Assembly: GCA_900542235.1 (NCBI GenBank)
Contig: UQNB01000003.1
Coordinates: 1 to 55,241, forward strand
DNA: 55,241 nucleotides
Origin: an uncultured Collinsella sp.
GTDB taxonomy: Bacteria; Actinomycetota; Coriobacteriia; Coriobacteriales; Coriobacteriaceae
Direction: 5' to 3'
Positions within the stretch are counted from its first letter, which is position 1; the number at the start of each line of letters is the position of its first letter. The position numbers and the translations under genes were made by a program. Below, one piece after another: positions 41,246-50,218 of the stretch. Under the pieces are notes generated by a model. The model ran no database searches, had not been told where the DNA came from, and was given only the letters and a program-made list of their open reading frames with translations.

Positions 41246-44200
41246 CTAGTCCTCCTTCTTCAGCGTGCCGTTTTTCCAAACATTCTTGGCACGCGAGCCA
41301 CCATCGACCCATTTGTCATTCGCGCGCGTGTTGACGCACGTCACCACGGTGTCGCCCGCACTCGAGGCAGACGAGATGATGAGCTCGGCAGATTTGCCGG
41401 GCGCCTTGCCCGGCGTACTCAGTTCACCCTCGTAGCGCCATGCCCAAGCCGCGTCTTCCTCGACGGTATAGGTGCCCGCCGGAGCAGCAAATTGCACGCT
41501 GCCGACATACCAGACCTCACCGTTTTCGTCGCGCTGCTCGCTAACTTTCACCTCGACCATGCGCGTCTCGGCAGGAGAACCCTCCGACGCCTTTCGCGTT
41601 ACCTTGAAGCGGAACGTTTGCCCCATTGCGCTGGCGTCGGTAGTCTTTTTAACGATCGTCAGCGCATGATTCTGGGTAAATTTGAACACGGCATTACCGG
41701 GACCTTGCTCGCCTTCGCCTGTCTTCTTGGACTCCAGACGGTTGGCCAGGTCAAACGAACCATTACCCGAACCCAGACTGTAGAGCGAGACAAACTTGCC
41801 GTCCACGGGAGCTTCCTCTGCACCAGGGCCGTAGCTTGCCCGCGTTACCGTGACGGTCAACTGCGTTCCCATAAACGGCTTGGCAAAGCAGACCTTAAAC
41901 GGCGCCTTATCGGCGGCGTCGTCGACGGTGTTGGCGGCGGAAGGATCGAGCAGCCACTTAAGCTGCGCGGTCATGTTTTCGGGCTTTCCATCAGACGTAT
42001 CGTTGGCAACCACGCGATACGTCACGGGATACAGGTCCATATCGCCCTTGACCGGCTCGTCCTTAAACGTATCCCAAGCCTCCGCAGCACCTTCGGCACC
42101 CACATATCGCCATTCCAAGAAGAGTTCACGCTTATCGCCATTGGCGGCCGCCTGCTCATCGAGCAGCACAACGATCTTGGAGTGGGCATCCGGGTCATAT
42201 GCCACGGATTTTTGCTCCATCACGGGGTTGCCGTCCTTGTCATAGACGGGGTTGCCGCTCTCGTCCATTTTAGGGACATCGACCGTGTGGATAAAACCGG
42301 ACTTGCCGTCTTGTGCGCGCTCATCGCCCGAGTCGACGGTCGCCGTAAAGATGACCGACCCGTCGATACCGTGATAGCGCACCTTATACGGCGCAATCTT
42401 GTACACCGCAGTGTAGGTCACGTTCTTAAAGGGCTCATTACCCTCGAGGGGATACTTCTCCTCATCGGTCATCAGGGTGTAGTTGCCATCGGATGTATAG
42501 TCACGCGACCAGCCGACAAAGTCGTACTTGGTGCCGTCCTTGCCGACAACCTCAGTTGCAGCTTTTACCTCCAGCGAAATCTGATCACCAGAGTCGGTAC
42601 GCGCAAGGGAGCGTACGGCATAGGGATCATCCAGATTAGCATCGATATTCGATTGGACACTTACCGCGCTGGCACGGTAGACCGGGTACAGCTCCATGGG
42701 GGCGTTGACCACCGTGTTTTTAGTCACCATGGAAACGCCGTCCGACCAAACGACATAACCGCTGCTAGGCTCTGGCTTATTATCCGTCCAACCTACGAAG
42801 GCGTTGTATGCGCCCGTTGCAGCATCGATGTCTCCAATGTTATACGTTGGCAGCGGCATGCCGTCCTTAAGGCTGCCGAGAGAATCGCCCTGCTGGGCTA
42901 CCTTACCGTCCACATCCCTGGCATTGAGATGGTACACAACCGCCAACGGCGAATAGTACGCCACAAATGTATAGGTCCCGCCGGGCTCCACCTGATAGGA
43001 ATATGAGTTACCGTCGGCAGAATCGAGCTCCTTGACCTCACCATTCGGAAGTTCGACCTCGACCTTATTTAGCTTATATAACTCGCCGCCGGACTTGTAT
43101 ACCGTCGTTTCGATATCAGGAGTCACCGTTGCCGTGGCGGGATCGGTGTCCACATTGAGATTAGGGGTGATGTCATACCTAGGAACATTCACCTCGGAAG
43201 TACCCTCAAAACCGGCGCGGTGCAGGTTGGTGGTGTAGTTAACGTCGTACTTCGCGTACACCGGATAGGCATCCTGGTACTGGGTGACCTTGAAATCTGG
43301 TTTCACCAGATACGGTTCGGCCTTATCCGGGTCAGAAGTGGTGAAGGAATCACCCTTGACATCGTAGATATAGTCCCAGACGGCAGAATCCTTCTTGACC
43401 TCGGCGGTCGAAATCCAGCCCAGGAACTTATAGCCCGGCACGGCCATGTCGGCATCGGTCGGGGAAGCTTCGAGGGTCAGGGGGCTCTCATACGATCCCT
43501 TCTCACCATCTTCTGGCTTTTCGGCCACTTTAACCGACTTATTAACATGCGGGTAGTAATACGTGAACGTCGGATCCGCCCCGTTCACCTTGGTCTGCAG
43601 CAAGTTACTCTCATAGCGCCGCGTGGCAGTCCTCACGACATTATCGCCCTTGTTGTAGAAATTAACGTCCGTGGTAATCATCGCGCGAACGTAGTACTTC
43701 TTATCTGTACGCACCATGCTCTCGATGGGATTTTTCACATATGTCCAATATTCACCATCGCGCTCAAGCGTCCAGAAATTCAGGCGATAGCGATCACTCA
43801 CCGGTTTGACCGTTACGTTCAGCGAAGCCGAAGTCCAAGTATCGCTTAGCGTTGCAGCGCCTGGAAAATCGGTATCGGCATAGAGGTTTTTTAGAGTATC
43901 GGCTCCCGTATCGTTTTTAACGTTGTGCGAGTACGCGTTAAGGGGACTCACGACAAGGGTTTCCTTCGTGAAGCGCGTGCCACACGTTTCATAACTATCC
44001 TTTATACCGTGGTCAACATGCTCCGGGCCCCAGTGGACGACGTTTTCACGCACGAAGGTACTACCGACGTTTTCCTCAAAGGGCGTTTGATAGCGATTCC
44101 AAACGGAACAAAGTAGCTTGCTGTCCGTAAACTCATGGTTGGTATAAGCCCGAACGTAATAATCCACTCGGTACTCAAAGCGGGCGATGTAGGTATGCGG

Positions 44201-46702
44201 CGCGGTTAAATCGACATCGGTGGGGAGCGTATAGCTGGGATCGCGGCTTACGCGCACCTCAAGCGGGGCATCCTCGGTTCCCTTGTTTTCATACCAACCC
44301 AGGAAACGGTAGCCGTCGGGCAGCGCACCGTCCTCTGATAAAGGCTTGTTGTCCACGTCGCACACCCGCACCGTGTACACACCGGTGCCATCCTCGGCAG
44401 TCTCAACCTTAACGACAGTTTTGCCCACGCCCGCGCGCTGGGTCTTATCGTCAAGCTCATCTCGCTCATTGCCCTCAAACACCGTCATGATGTTCGACAC
44501 ATAGTCGGTGTACACCGGATAAAAATCGGTAGGGCCAAGCACAGTGATCTCAGTGCCGGCAGGATAGAACGCACCGGCGTTTTTTAGCTCGGCAAGCTCA
44601 GGCGTGGTAATGGCCGCATAGCCGCCATGCATCCCTTCCTCGCCGCTCGGCTTCGTCGTCCAACCGATAAAGGTGGCGCTGGCAGATAGAGCGCCGCGGT
44701 CCGCAGGGGCAACCGGCGTTAAACCGACACCATAGCGGTACCAATCCGTCGACTTGTCGTGCTCCTCGCCGCTCTGCCACGAGAGCGTCTTGCCCTTGAC
44801 GTTATAGAACAGCACCTGCGCCTCGTACGAAGCAATAAACAGGTCGTTGCCCTTAAAGGCCTCGGCCCCCTTCGCGTTATCGGCGGTATAGGTCGACGTT
44901 TTCTCGTGCGCTTCGTTCTTCTGGACCTGCTTGCCAGCCTTAACGGCATCGGCATCGGTCTTGCCGTTAAACCAGCTGCTGTCATGATCGATGCGGTTCA
45001 CTTTAACCCCGGGCTCGCGGAACCAGCCCATGAAGCGATAACCGCCGTTGGCATCGGTCAAACCCTTGGGCTTTGCGGAGGTATCCTGCTTAAACGTCAC
45101 CGATGTATCGCCCTGGGCCAAGCCCTGAGCCGTTCCCGCCAGCACAGCGCTCACGGCAAAGGTGTAGGGGTCCGAGGTCGTCTGATCAATACCAAGCTTG
45201 GTTGCCTCGATGGTCGCGGTGCCCGCGCCGGGAAAATCGGTCGTTGCCTTAACGCTCTGGCCATGCACGGGGATATTCAGCCTGTAGTCCATCGCCCACT
45301 CGTTGGCATGCGGGCCACCCAGGGCCTCATCGTTATCGGTCGAGCGCATGGTGCCGGCACAGAAGTCGTAGTCGTGCTCCTCCCACAGCTCGCGCGTGGT
45401 GTAGCGCTCGTCATCCCACGGACCATAGCCGTCGCCCGCGGTAGTGCCGTCGCCGCCAAACGAGGGGATTTTCTTTTTGGCAGGGTTACCCTGGCTGTTG
45501 CCAGAAAGGCTCACGCTCGGTTTAAAGTAGCACTCGGTGACCGTCGCGTCGCCCTTGTTGGCGCGCGCGCCAATGCCGCCCAAGTTCACATCGTTTTGGA
45601 TGATGGGGATCACGGCGATGGGGTTGTACTGGCGCGAGCTCAAGTCTCCCGCAAAATGGCTGCGGACGAGTTCGTTGCCCTCGGCGGTCAAAATGCGACC
45701 CGCCAGACCACCCGTCCACGCGCGCGTCACGGCGACGACGCCCACATACGATGCGGCATAGCTGTAGCACTGCGCCGTCGAGAAGCAGTCGATAATCTTG
45801 GCGTTGCCCGCCATGCAGCCCACAAAACCCGAGGCGTACACGTTGTTGCCGCCCAGGGCGCCAATGGCCACATCGTATTTATTGGTGACGTCGGTCATGC
45901 CCTTCTCGGCAATCGAGCCATCCTCGTTGCGCGTAGGCGTCACGCGGCAGTACTCGATGGTCGATTTCTTGACGTAGCCGGCAAACGCCGCCATATACAG
46001 GCCCTCGCCACCGATTGCCTGTACGCCCGAAGTCGTGTTGTTGACGGCACGGCCGCCACGGACCTCGCAGTTGTAGAGGGTGCAGCCGTCGAGCTCGCCG
46101 GCGATGAGACCGCCCTCAAAGCCTGCGTTGGTAATGAGGTTGAGAGCATTGTTGGCGCAGGTCACGTGCAGCGTGCTCTCCATGACCATAACGTTTTCGA
46201 AGCGCGTATTGACGGCCTTGCCCACGATAATGCCACCGCGGAAGTCCGCCCACACGTTGGCGTCCTTGACCAGGAAGTTTTTGATGGTGGCACCGTTGGT
46301 CTCGGCAAAAAATCCCGTATCGCGCTCGGGGTCAAAAGCGTCTTTATCGTAGTTCAGGCCCTCAACGGTGTGGTTTTGACCATCGAACACGCCCTTAAAC
46401 GGATGCTCCTTGTTGCCAAACGACAGATGCTTAACGGTGTTTGCAACGATGGCTTTCATGTCGTCGCTGTCGAGCTCAATGTCGTTATCGAGATAAACGT
46501 GCCAGCCGGACGTATCGCGCTCGCGCGACAGCGCCACACACGACAAAAAGTCAGCCTCGTTTTTGATGTGGAATTCGTTTTTGTTCTCGGGCACGTCCTC
46601 GGCATGCACCACCGTTGGCAGCGCCATAACGCAGCAAAGGGCAATCGCTGCGACGGCAACCAGCCTGCTAAGCATGCCCCGGTTTATGTTCTTGATCTTC
46701 AT
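41246..46702 (-). CDS. Giant secreted protein: beta-helix, B-repeats, DUF7601/SpaA-like domain
   Basis: 1818 residues. Signal peptide ends near VVHAED. Residues 45-410 look like a right-handed beta-helix with GLUG-type turns (FDGQNHTVEGLNYD, GGIIVGKAVNTRFENVMV, GGLIAGELDGCTLYNCEV). From about 540 to 1560 there are at least seven InlB/Listeria-Bacteroides-type repeats, recognised by FxGW marks (FMGWFREPG, FIGWTTKPSG, FLGWYENKG, FLGWISTAE, FVGWTDNKP, FVGWSRDYT, FLEWRYVG). A pilin-like domain follows at about 1670-1790 (LTIVKKTTDASAMGQTFRF, TYTVEEDAAW). The C-terminus has neither an LPXTG motif nor a membrane helix, so it must be released or held by partners. It starts four bases after the preceding stop codon, behind GGAGGCG. 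Adhesin or matrix role is inferred. Confidence 0.88.
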   Translation of the reverse strand: MKIKNINRGMLSRLVAVAAIALCCVMALPTVVHAEDVPENKNEFHIKNEADFLSCVALSRERDTSGWHVYLDNDIELDSDDMKAIVANTVKHLSFGNKEHPFKGVFDGQNHTVEGLNYDKDAFDPERDTGFFAETNGATIKNFLVKDANVWADFRGGIIVGKAVNTRFENVMVMESTLHVTCANNALNLITNAGFEGGLIAGELDGCTLYNCEVRGGRAVNNTTSGVQAIGGEGLYMAAFAGYVKKSTIEYCRVTPTRNEDGSIAEKGMTDVTNKYDVAIGALGGNNVYASGFVGCMAGNAKIIDCFSTAQCYSYAASYVGVVAVTRAWTGGLAGRILTAEGNELVRSHFAGDLSSRQYNPIAVIPIIQNDVNLGGIGARANKGDATVTECYFKPSVSLSGNSQGNPAKKKIPSFGGDGTTAGDGYGPWDDERYTTRELWEEHDYDFCAGTMRSTDNDEALGGPHANEWAMDYRLNIPVHGQSVKATTDFPGAGTATIEATKLGIDQTTSDPYTFAVSAVLAGTAQGLAQGDTSVTFKQDTSAKPKGLTDANGGYRFMGWFREPGVKVNRIDHDSSWFNGKTDADAVKAGKQVQKNEAHEKTSTYTADNAKGAEAFKGNDLFIASYEAQVLFYNVKGKTLSWQSGEEHDKSTDWYRYGVGLTPVAPADRGALSASATFIGWTTKPSGEEGMHGGYAAITTPELAELKNAGAFYPAGTEITVLGPTDFYPVYTDYVSNIMTVFEGNERDELDDKTQRAGVGKTVVKVETAEDGTGVYTVRVCDVDNKPLSEDGALPDGYRFLGWYENKGTEDAPLEVRVSRDPSYTLPTDVDLTAPHTYIARFEYRVDYYVRAYTNHEFTDSKLLCSVWNRYQTPFEENVGSTFVRENVVHWGPEHVDHGIKDSYETCGTRFTKETLVVSPLNAYSHNVKNDTGADTLKNLYADTDFPGAATLSDTWTSASLNVTVKPVSDRYRLNFWTLERDGEYWTYVKNPIESMVRTDKKYYVRAMITTDVNFYNKGDNVVRTATRRYESNLLQTKVNGADPTFTYYYPHVNKSVKVAEKPEDGEKGSYESPLTLEASPTDADMAVPGYKFLGWISTAEVKKDSAVWDYIYDVKGDSFTTSDPDKAEPYLVKPDFKVTQYQDAYPVYAKYDVNYTTNLHRAGFEGTSEVNVPRYDITPNLNVDTDPATATVTPDIETTVYKSGGELYKLNKVEVELPNGEVKELDSADGNSYSYQVEPGGTYTFVAYYSPLAVVYHLNARDVDGKVAQQGDSLGSLKDGMPLPTYNIGDIDAATGAYNAFVGWTDNKPEPSSGYVVWSDGVSMVTKNTVVNAPMELYPVYRASAVSVQSNIDANLDDPYAVRSLARTDSGDQISLEVKAATEVVGKDGTKYDFVGWSRDYTSDGNYTLMTDEEKYPLEGNEPFKNVTYTAVYKIAPYKVRYHGIDGSVIFTATVDSGDERAQDGKSGFIHTVDVPKMDESGNPVYDKDGNPVMEQKSVAYDPDAHSKIVVLLDEQAAANGDKRELFLEWRYVGAEGAAEAWDTFKDEPVKGDMDLYPVTYRVVANDTSDGKPENMTAQLKWLLDPSAANTVDDAADKAPFKVCFAKPFMGTQLTVTVTRASYGPGAEEAPVDGKFVSLYSLGSGNGSFDLANRLESKKTGEGEQGPGNAVFKFTQNHALTIVKKTTDASAMGQTFRFKVTRKASEGSPAETRMVEVKVSEQRDENGEVWYVGSVQFAAPAGTYTVEEDAAWAWRYEGELSTPGKAPGKSAELIISSASSAGDTVVTCVNTRANDKWVDGGSRAKNVWKNGTLKKED

Positions 46703-46705
46703 AGG

Positions 46706-47353
46706 CTAGTTCGCCTCCGGCCAGCCCACGACGTCAAGCACGTCGAGGATGGTATCGCTTGCATGCTGGTTTTTGGCCTGCACGGCCTGAACATCGATAT
46801 CGAGCCTGAATGAGCCGCCGCGCGCGGCATCGTGGTAGTCGCCCACAAAGCGCAGCGAGTCCATGAGGCTTTCCGTCATGGCGCCGGGGTCGAGCGTGCC
46901 GCCACGCCCGGCCAATCCGCGGTAGTAGTACCACCCATCGCCGCCGTCGATCCACGGGGACCCCTCGCCCGCGTTCACATGAAACGCAACGCTGCCCGAA
47001 GCATCCGCACTCGAACCGTCGGGTGCCACTGACGTCATGCGTAGGCGCGCGCGAACGTACTCAGGCTGCGCGCCGACGTTCTCCACGCGCACAATGCGGC
47101 TGATGTCAGAGCCCCCGGCCTTGGTGTCGGGATAGTCCCCGTGCTCGTTGGGCTCAAACGGAATCTCCTCGCCATGCTCGTTGAGCGTGTATTCGCAGAC
47201 TCGTACCTTCACGCTGCCAAACGATAGAACGTTGTTCGCCGGAACCATATCAACGGTGAAAGCCAGCGTGCCGCACAGGCACGCCAGGGCCAACAACGCC
47301 ATCGCGGCAAGCGCCAAGGTGCGTTTCTGATTGTTGGAAAGATTGTTGAGCAT
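46706..47353 (-). CDS. SipW-dependent-type secreted protein, second paralogue
   Basis: 215 residues. The N-terminus NQKRTLALAAMALLALACLC followed by GTLAFTVDMVPANNVLSFGSVKVRV keeps the TasA-type signal pattern (hydrophobic core, then LAF, then N-x-x-x-F-G-S). The mature part has SDISRIVRVENVGAQPEYVRARL, the strand with conserved V-x-N-x-G also seen in TasA-like proteins. No clear ribosome binding site precedes the ATG; translation may depend on the mRNA structure at 47383-47433 just upstream. Between the major TasA-like gene and the giant-protein gene in one operon. Confidence 0.8.
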   Translation of the reverse strand: MLNNLSNNQKRTLALAAMALLALACLCGTLAFTVDMVPANNVLSFGSVKVRVCEYTLNEHGEEIPFEPNEHGDYPDTKAGGSDISRIVRVENVGAQPEYVRARLRMTSVAPDGSSADASGSVAFHVNAGEGSPWIDGGDGWYYYRGLAGRGGTLDPGAMTESLMDSLRFVGDYHDAARGGSFRLDIDVQAVQAKNQHASDTILDVLDVVGWPEAN

Positions 47354-47382
47354 TACGTTCGCCAGTCGTCGATCAAAGGGGG

Positions 47383-47433
47383 ACCGAGATCCCGGCCCGA
47401 AAATGGGGATGGGGAGCGGGCCGGGATCTCGGT
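47383..47433 (-). terminator. Strong hairpin between the TasA-like gene and the rest of the operon
   Basis: ACCGAGATCCCGGCCCG (47383-47399) and its exact complement (47417-47433) form a 17-base perfect stem with a 17-base loop. On the minus strand CCCCCTTTGA follows rather than a pure T-run. The position, 10 bases after the fibre-gene stop codon, suits partial termination or RNA processing that would make the fibre protein more abundant than the downstream products. Confidence 0.7.
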
Positions 47434-47443
47434 GGAGGGGGGA

Positions 47444-48163
47444 TTAAGCCTGAGTCTTAGCCCATTCCTTGGCCTGCTCAAGGGCGTTGGTGGCAGCATC
47501 GGCCTTGTCGCCCTTCTGGTCGGCACCGAAGATGTAGCAGGAGACTGTCATAGCGGGACCTTGAACAACATCCGTATTGTTCATGCCAGCCGGGATATGC
47601 ACGGTGCTGAACAGCTCACCGGTGTAAGCAGCCTTGCCATCAGCGGGAGTAAGCTCTGCAGGAGTGCTGGTGCCATCAGCGGTATACATGAACAGACCGC
47701 TCACGTACTGGCCTTCGCTACCGTTGGTCTTCACCTGGTCAGTAGCAACCGGTTTCCAGTTGGAATTAAGGGTGAAGTACGGGGTCTTGGCAAGGGCGTT
47801 TTCGGCGTCTGTCTTCACAATTGCGTTCTTCACATAGATGAACACATAGGAGCTATCGGAATCCTTGCCGATGCCGACGTTGGGGTTCTTATTGATGGTG
47901 GTGCCGGGAATCATCTTGGAGTTATCGGTCCATTTGGTCTCGAACAGATAACCATCCACTGAGGGGTCCGTGGAATCAGTGCCGGGCTTGTTCGGCTGAT
48001 CAGGGTCGGGCTTCACTTCAGGCTTGTCGATGCTGCCAACCGTGAACTCATTCACCTTGGTTTGGGTCGCCGACAGCCAGGCGTAGGTACCAACGCCGGC
48101 AGCCAGCACCAACAGCAACAGGGCGGCAATGATGCCGTAGCGCTTTTTCTTCTTGTTTTCCAT
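47444..48163 (-). CDS. TasA/CalY-like fibre protein (SipW-dependent type)
   Basis: 239 residues from the ATG at 48163, behind AAAGGAAGAG. The signal peptide KKKRYGIIAALLLLVLAAGV followed by GTYAWLSATQTKVNEFTVGSI is a textbook SipW-dependent signal. A Pro/Asp-rich linker (PEVKPDPDQPNKPGTDS) follows, then a beta-rich domain with SYVFIYVKNAIV and VQGPAMTVSCYIFGAD. TasA-type proteins polymerise outside the cell into matrix fibres; CalY relatives are surface proteases or fibre subunits. It is the first gene after the dedicated signal peptidase and is set apart from the others by a strong hairpin, which fits a major structural subunit. Confidence 0.86.
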   Translation of the reverse strand: MENKKKKRYGIIAALLLLVLAAGVGTYAWLSATQTKVNEFTVGSIDKPEVKPDPDQPNKPGTDSTDPSVDGYLFETKWTDNSKMIPGTTINKNPNVGIGKDSDSSYVFIYVKNAIVKTDAENALAKTPYFTLNSNWKPVATDQVKTNGSEGQYVSGLFMYTADGTSTPAELTPADGKAAYTGELFSTVHIPAGMNNTDVVQGPAMTVSCYIFGADQKGDKADAATNALEQAKEWAKTQA

Positions 48164-48233
48164 CGTTCTCTTCCTTTCGAGAATCGTCTTCCCCGGCAAC
48201 GGCCCCTACCGCCGCCGACGCTTTTCCCTGCCG

Positions 48234-48791
48234 CTATGAACGCCGCTCCCTCTCATGCACACGGGCATGCTTGCCCGCAGGCTCGTCGGGAACCATCCGA
48301 TCGAGCACTATCGACGCCGTGATCAGCAGCGCCAGAACGGCCACCACAACAAGCAAACCAGGCATCGTCGTGCAATAAGCGTTGACGAAGCCCAGGTAAG
48401 GGACACGAAAGGAAACAGTGCCGATCACGCGCGAAAATGGCGTCTGCTCGGCATCGTGCATGATGCTTCCGTCTGCATTTTTGTTTGCAATGCCCTGCGT
48501 GCCGATCATCTGCGCAGCAGGGTCGATCTCGTACACCTGGTGCGTCACCACGGCGCCATCCGATCGGTAAAAGGTTGCATTGTCACCCACGGCAATATCC
48601 GCTGGCTCAACCTGGCGAACAAACACCATGGAGCCAACGGGAAGCTCGGGTTCCATAGAGCCCGAGAGCACAGCAAAGGGCATGTATCCAAATGCGCGAG
48701 GCACAAAAGAAACAACGGCAAGGGCTATGACAAGCGCGAACGCCAAGCTACTCAAAAGTGCAATAAATCGTTTGAGTCTACGCGCAGCCAA
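48234..48791 (-). CDS. sipW: SipW-type signal peptidase I
   Basis: 185 residues. An N-terminal membrane helix (9-30), the catalytic serine in VLSGSMEPELPVGS (Ser45), VGDNATFYRSDGAVVTHQVYEI with His84 in the place where bacterial enzymes have Lys, and a second helix (about 145-165). Ser plus His is the mark of the ER/archaeal/SipW branch that processes TasA-like proteins. The start is odd: no ATG in frame follows the in-frame TGA; the TTG at 48791 is the first common start, 13 bases after AAGGGGG, while ATT and ATC codons lie at better spacing. First gene of the operon, 70 bases before the TasA-like gene. Confidence 0.9.
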   Translation of the reverse strand: MAARRLKRFIALLSSLAFALVIALAVVSFVPRAFGYMPFAVLSGSMEPELPVGSMVFVRQVEPADIAVGDNATFYRSDGAVVTHQVYEIDPAAQMIGTQGIANKNADGSIMHDAEQTPFSRVIGTVSFRVPYLGFVNAYCTTMPGLLVVVAVLALLITASIVLDRMVPDEPAGKHARVHERERRS

Positions 48792-49191
48792 AGTGATAAT
48801 TCATCCCCCTTGAGGCCCTATTCGACCCATCCAAAGGTCAGCAAGTTTCAACAGGAACCGCAAGGCGCTTGAAAAGTGAGTCCGAAATAAGCCAATTTGG
48901 AATCTTTTCGTAATAAAAACATAGCGATGTGCTACACATTTTTCAATGTTTTGTCGCCAAATGCTACCTATTTTGGCGTAAGTGGTCATTTATCCCCAAA
49001 TTAGTCTGTTCTATCCAATATCTGTGACTAACCCCCTACGCAACTTCCCCATAGAGGGATCGATTTTTTGCGAAACTAAAATAATGGTACCCCCCCCCAC
49101 ATTAAAAGAAACTACTGGAAGTGCCATTTATTTCCGACCCCCTTTTACCGGAGTTTTATGACGGCCCCATGTAGTTCGCAGCCCATAATCC
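48792..49191. other. AT-rich intergenic region with a run of nine C
   Basis: No gene seen. It holds the probable sipW promoter, a dyad-like TTTGGCG/CGCCAAA pair (about 48955-48978) and a homopolymer of nine C at 49090-49098. The base composition is clearly lower in GC than neighbouring genes. The array of palindromic units begins at its right end. Confidence 0.6.
48918..48946 (-). promoter_or_regulatory. Probable promoter of the sipW-tasA-like operon
   Basis: On the minus strand TTGAAA (48946-48941) and TATGTT (48923-48918) with a 17-base spacer, 127 bases upstream of the sipW start. The surrounding 300 bases are unusually AT-rich for this genome. Confidence 0.55.
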
Positions 49192-49403
49192 TCTGAGAAC
49201 TGTGTCCCAGAATTCCCGTCCGGAGTGGGATACGGCTTCCGCTTGTGCCCCCGTCGGGAAACCACATCCCACTCCGATCACAAATTCCGGGTCGCACTTT
49301 CCGCCAAGACCCTCAACGGGAAACCGCATCCCATTCCAAAGGCAAATTCCGGGACGCATTTTCCGAAACCCCACCCATCCGGAAATCCCATCCCACTCCG
49401 CAC
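49192..49403. repeat. Array 2 of about 62-base palindromic units
   Basis: A half unit and three full units homologous to array 1 at 39503-39785 and in the same orientation. TTCCGGG-type starts lie at about 49285 and 49347 (period 62). The last unit (TTTTCCGAAACCCCACCCAT then CCGGAAAT) is close to the last unit of array 1, and the following CAGCTTATTAGGCCTTCCAT is shared too. The two arrays enclose the whole surface-protein operon. Confidence 0.8.
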
Positions 49404-49470
49404 ACATCCGGGCATAGAGCAATCAGCTTATTAGGCCTTCCATCAATAAAGGGGCGCCCTCGTGTCACGA

Positions 49471-49497
49471 AAAAAGCCTCGAGAACTTCGAGGCTTT
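49471..49497 (-). terminator. Rho-independent terminator of the flavodoxin gene
   Basis: Minus-strand AAAGCCTCGA and TCGAGGCTTT pair across a 5-base loop and run into TTTTTTCG, about 43 bases after the stop codon. Confidence 0.92.
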
Positions 49498-49539
49498 CAC
49501 ATTTGTATTGTTTTGCACGAAGGACCGCGAACGGCGAAG

Positions 49540-50091
49540 CTACTCTCCCAGCACGGCCTTCTTTGCGACTACGGCCATGTTGTCCAGGTCCTCCTTGGTG
49601 GGGTGGTCCTTTGCGGCAACCCAGTTGTCGAGCAGCATCTTAAATCGGGCGTTGTCGGGATCTTGCTCGAGCATGGCCTCGTAGCGCTGCTTGACCGCAG
49701 GGCCCATCTTGCCCTGGCACATCGCCCAACCCGCAAGCTCGGCATCCCCAGCCAAATTGGAAGTTACGCGGTCGATAATCTGCTGGTAATAGCTCTGGTC
49801 GGCGCCAAAGCCGCAGGTACCAAACAGGAAGACGCGCTTACCGTGCAAGGCGGAGAGCAACGCCGCGACCGAAGGCGTGCACGCGCCCTTGTCGCACCAA
49901 AAACCGACGAGCACCATGTCGGCCGCGCAGGCCCCCTGCGCCTCGAGCGCAACCTGATCTGCATCCGCATCGTCGCTCAACGCCGCGGCATGGACAAACT
50001 CAACGCCCGCAGCCTGCAGAGCGCGCTTGATCGCGCCCGAAACCATCCTGGTATTACCGCTCTTGCTGTTAACCACCAAAGCGCACGTCAT
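49540..50091 (-). CDS. Flavodoxin-family protein
   Basis: 183 residues from the ATG at 50091; a GTG two codons upstream is also possible (GAGG precedes both). The FMN phosphate loop is VVNSKSGNTRMV near the N-terminus, and VGFWCDKGACTPSVAALLSAL, VFLFGTCGFGADQSYYQQII and CQGKMGPAVKQRYE match the single-domain flavodoxins common in gut anaerobes, a group that includes proteins like BilS of bilirubin-reductase operons. It should carry electrons via FMN in the cytoplasm. No redox partner gene is adjacent, so its pathway is unknown. Confidence 0.88.
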   Translation of the reverse strand: MTCALVVNSKSGNTRMVSGAIKRALQAAGVEFVHAAALSDDADADQVALEAQGACAADMVLVGFWCDKGACTPSVAALLSALHGKRVFLFGTCGFGADQSYYQQIIDRVTSNLAGDAELAGWAMCQGKMGPAVKQRYEAMLEQDPDNARFKMLLDNWVAAKDHPTKEDLDNMAVVAKKAVLGE

Positions 50092-50218
50092 AGTCACGCT
50101 GCCTCGTTTCCCCCAAAACTAAAGCCACTAATGCAATTTATTAGATGAATATCTTAGTACTAACGTGACAGATGTAAACCACCGTCTGTCGATTGATTAA
50201 TTTGCCCCACGGGCTTGC

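Noticed and set aside
44759..46813. Open frame of 684 codons opposite the giant surface protein
   Set aside because: No start signal and no domain; the minus-strand frame has signal peptide, beta-helix and repeats.
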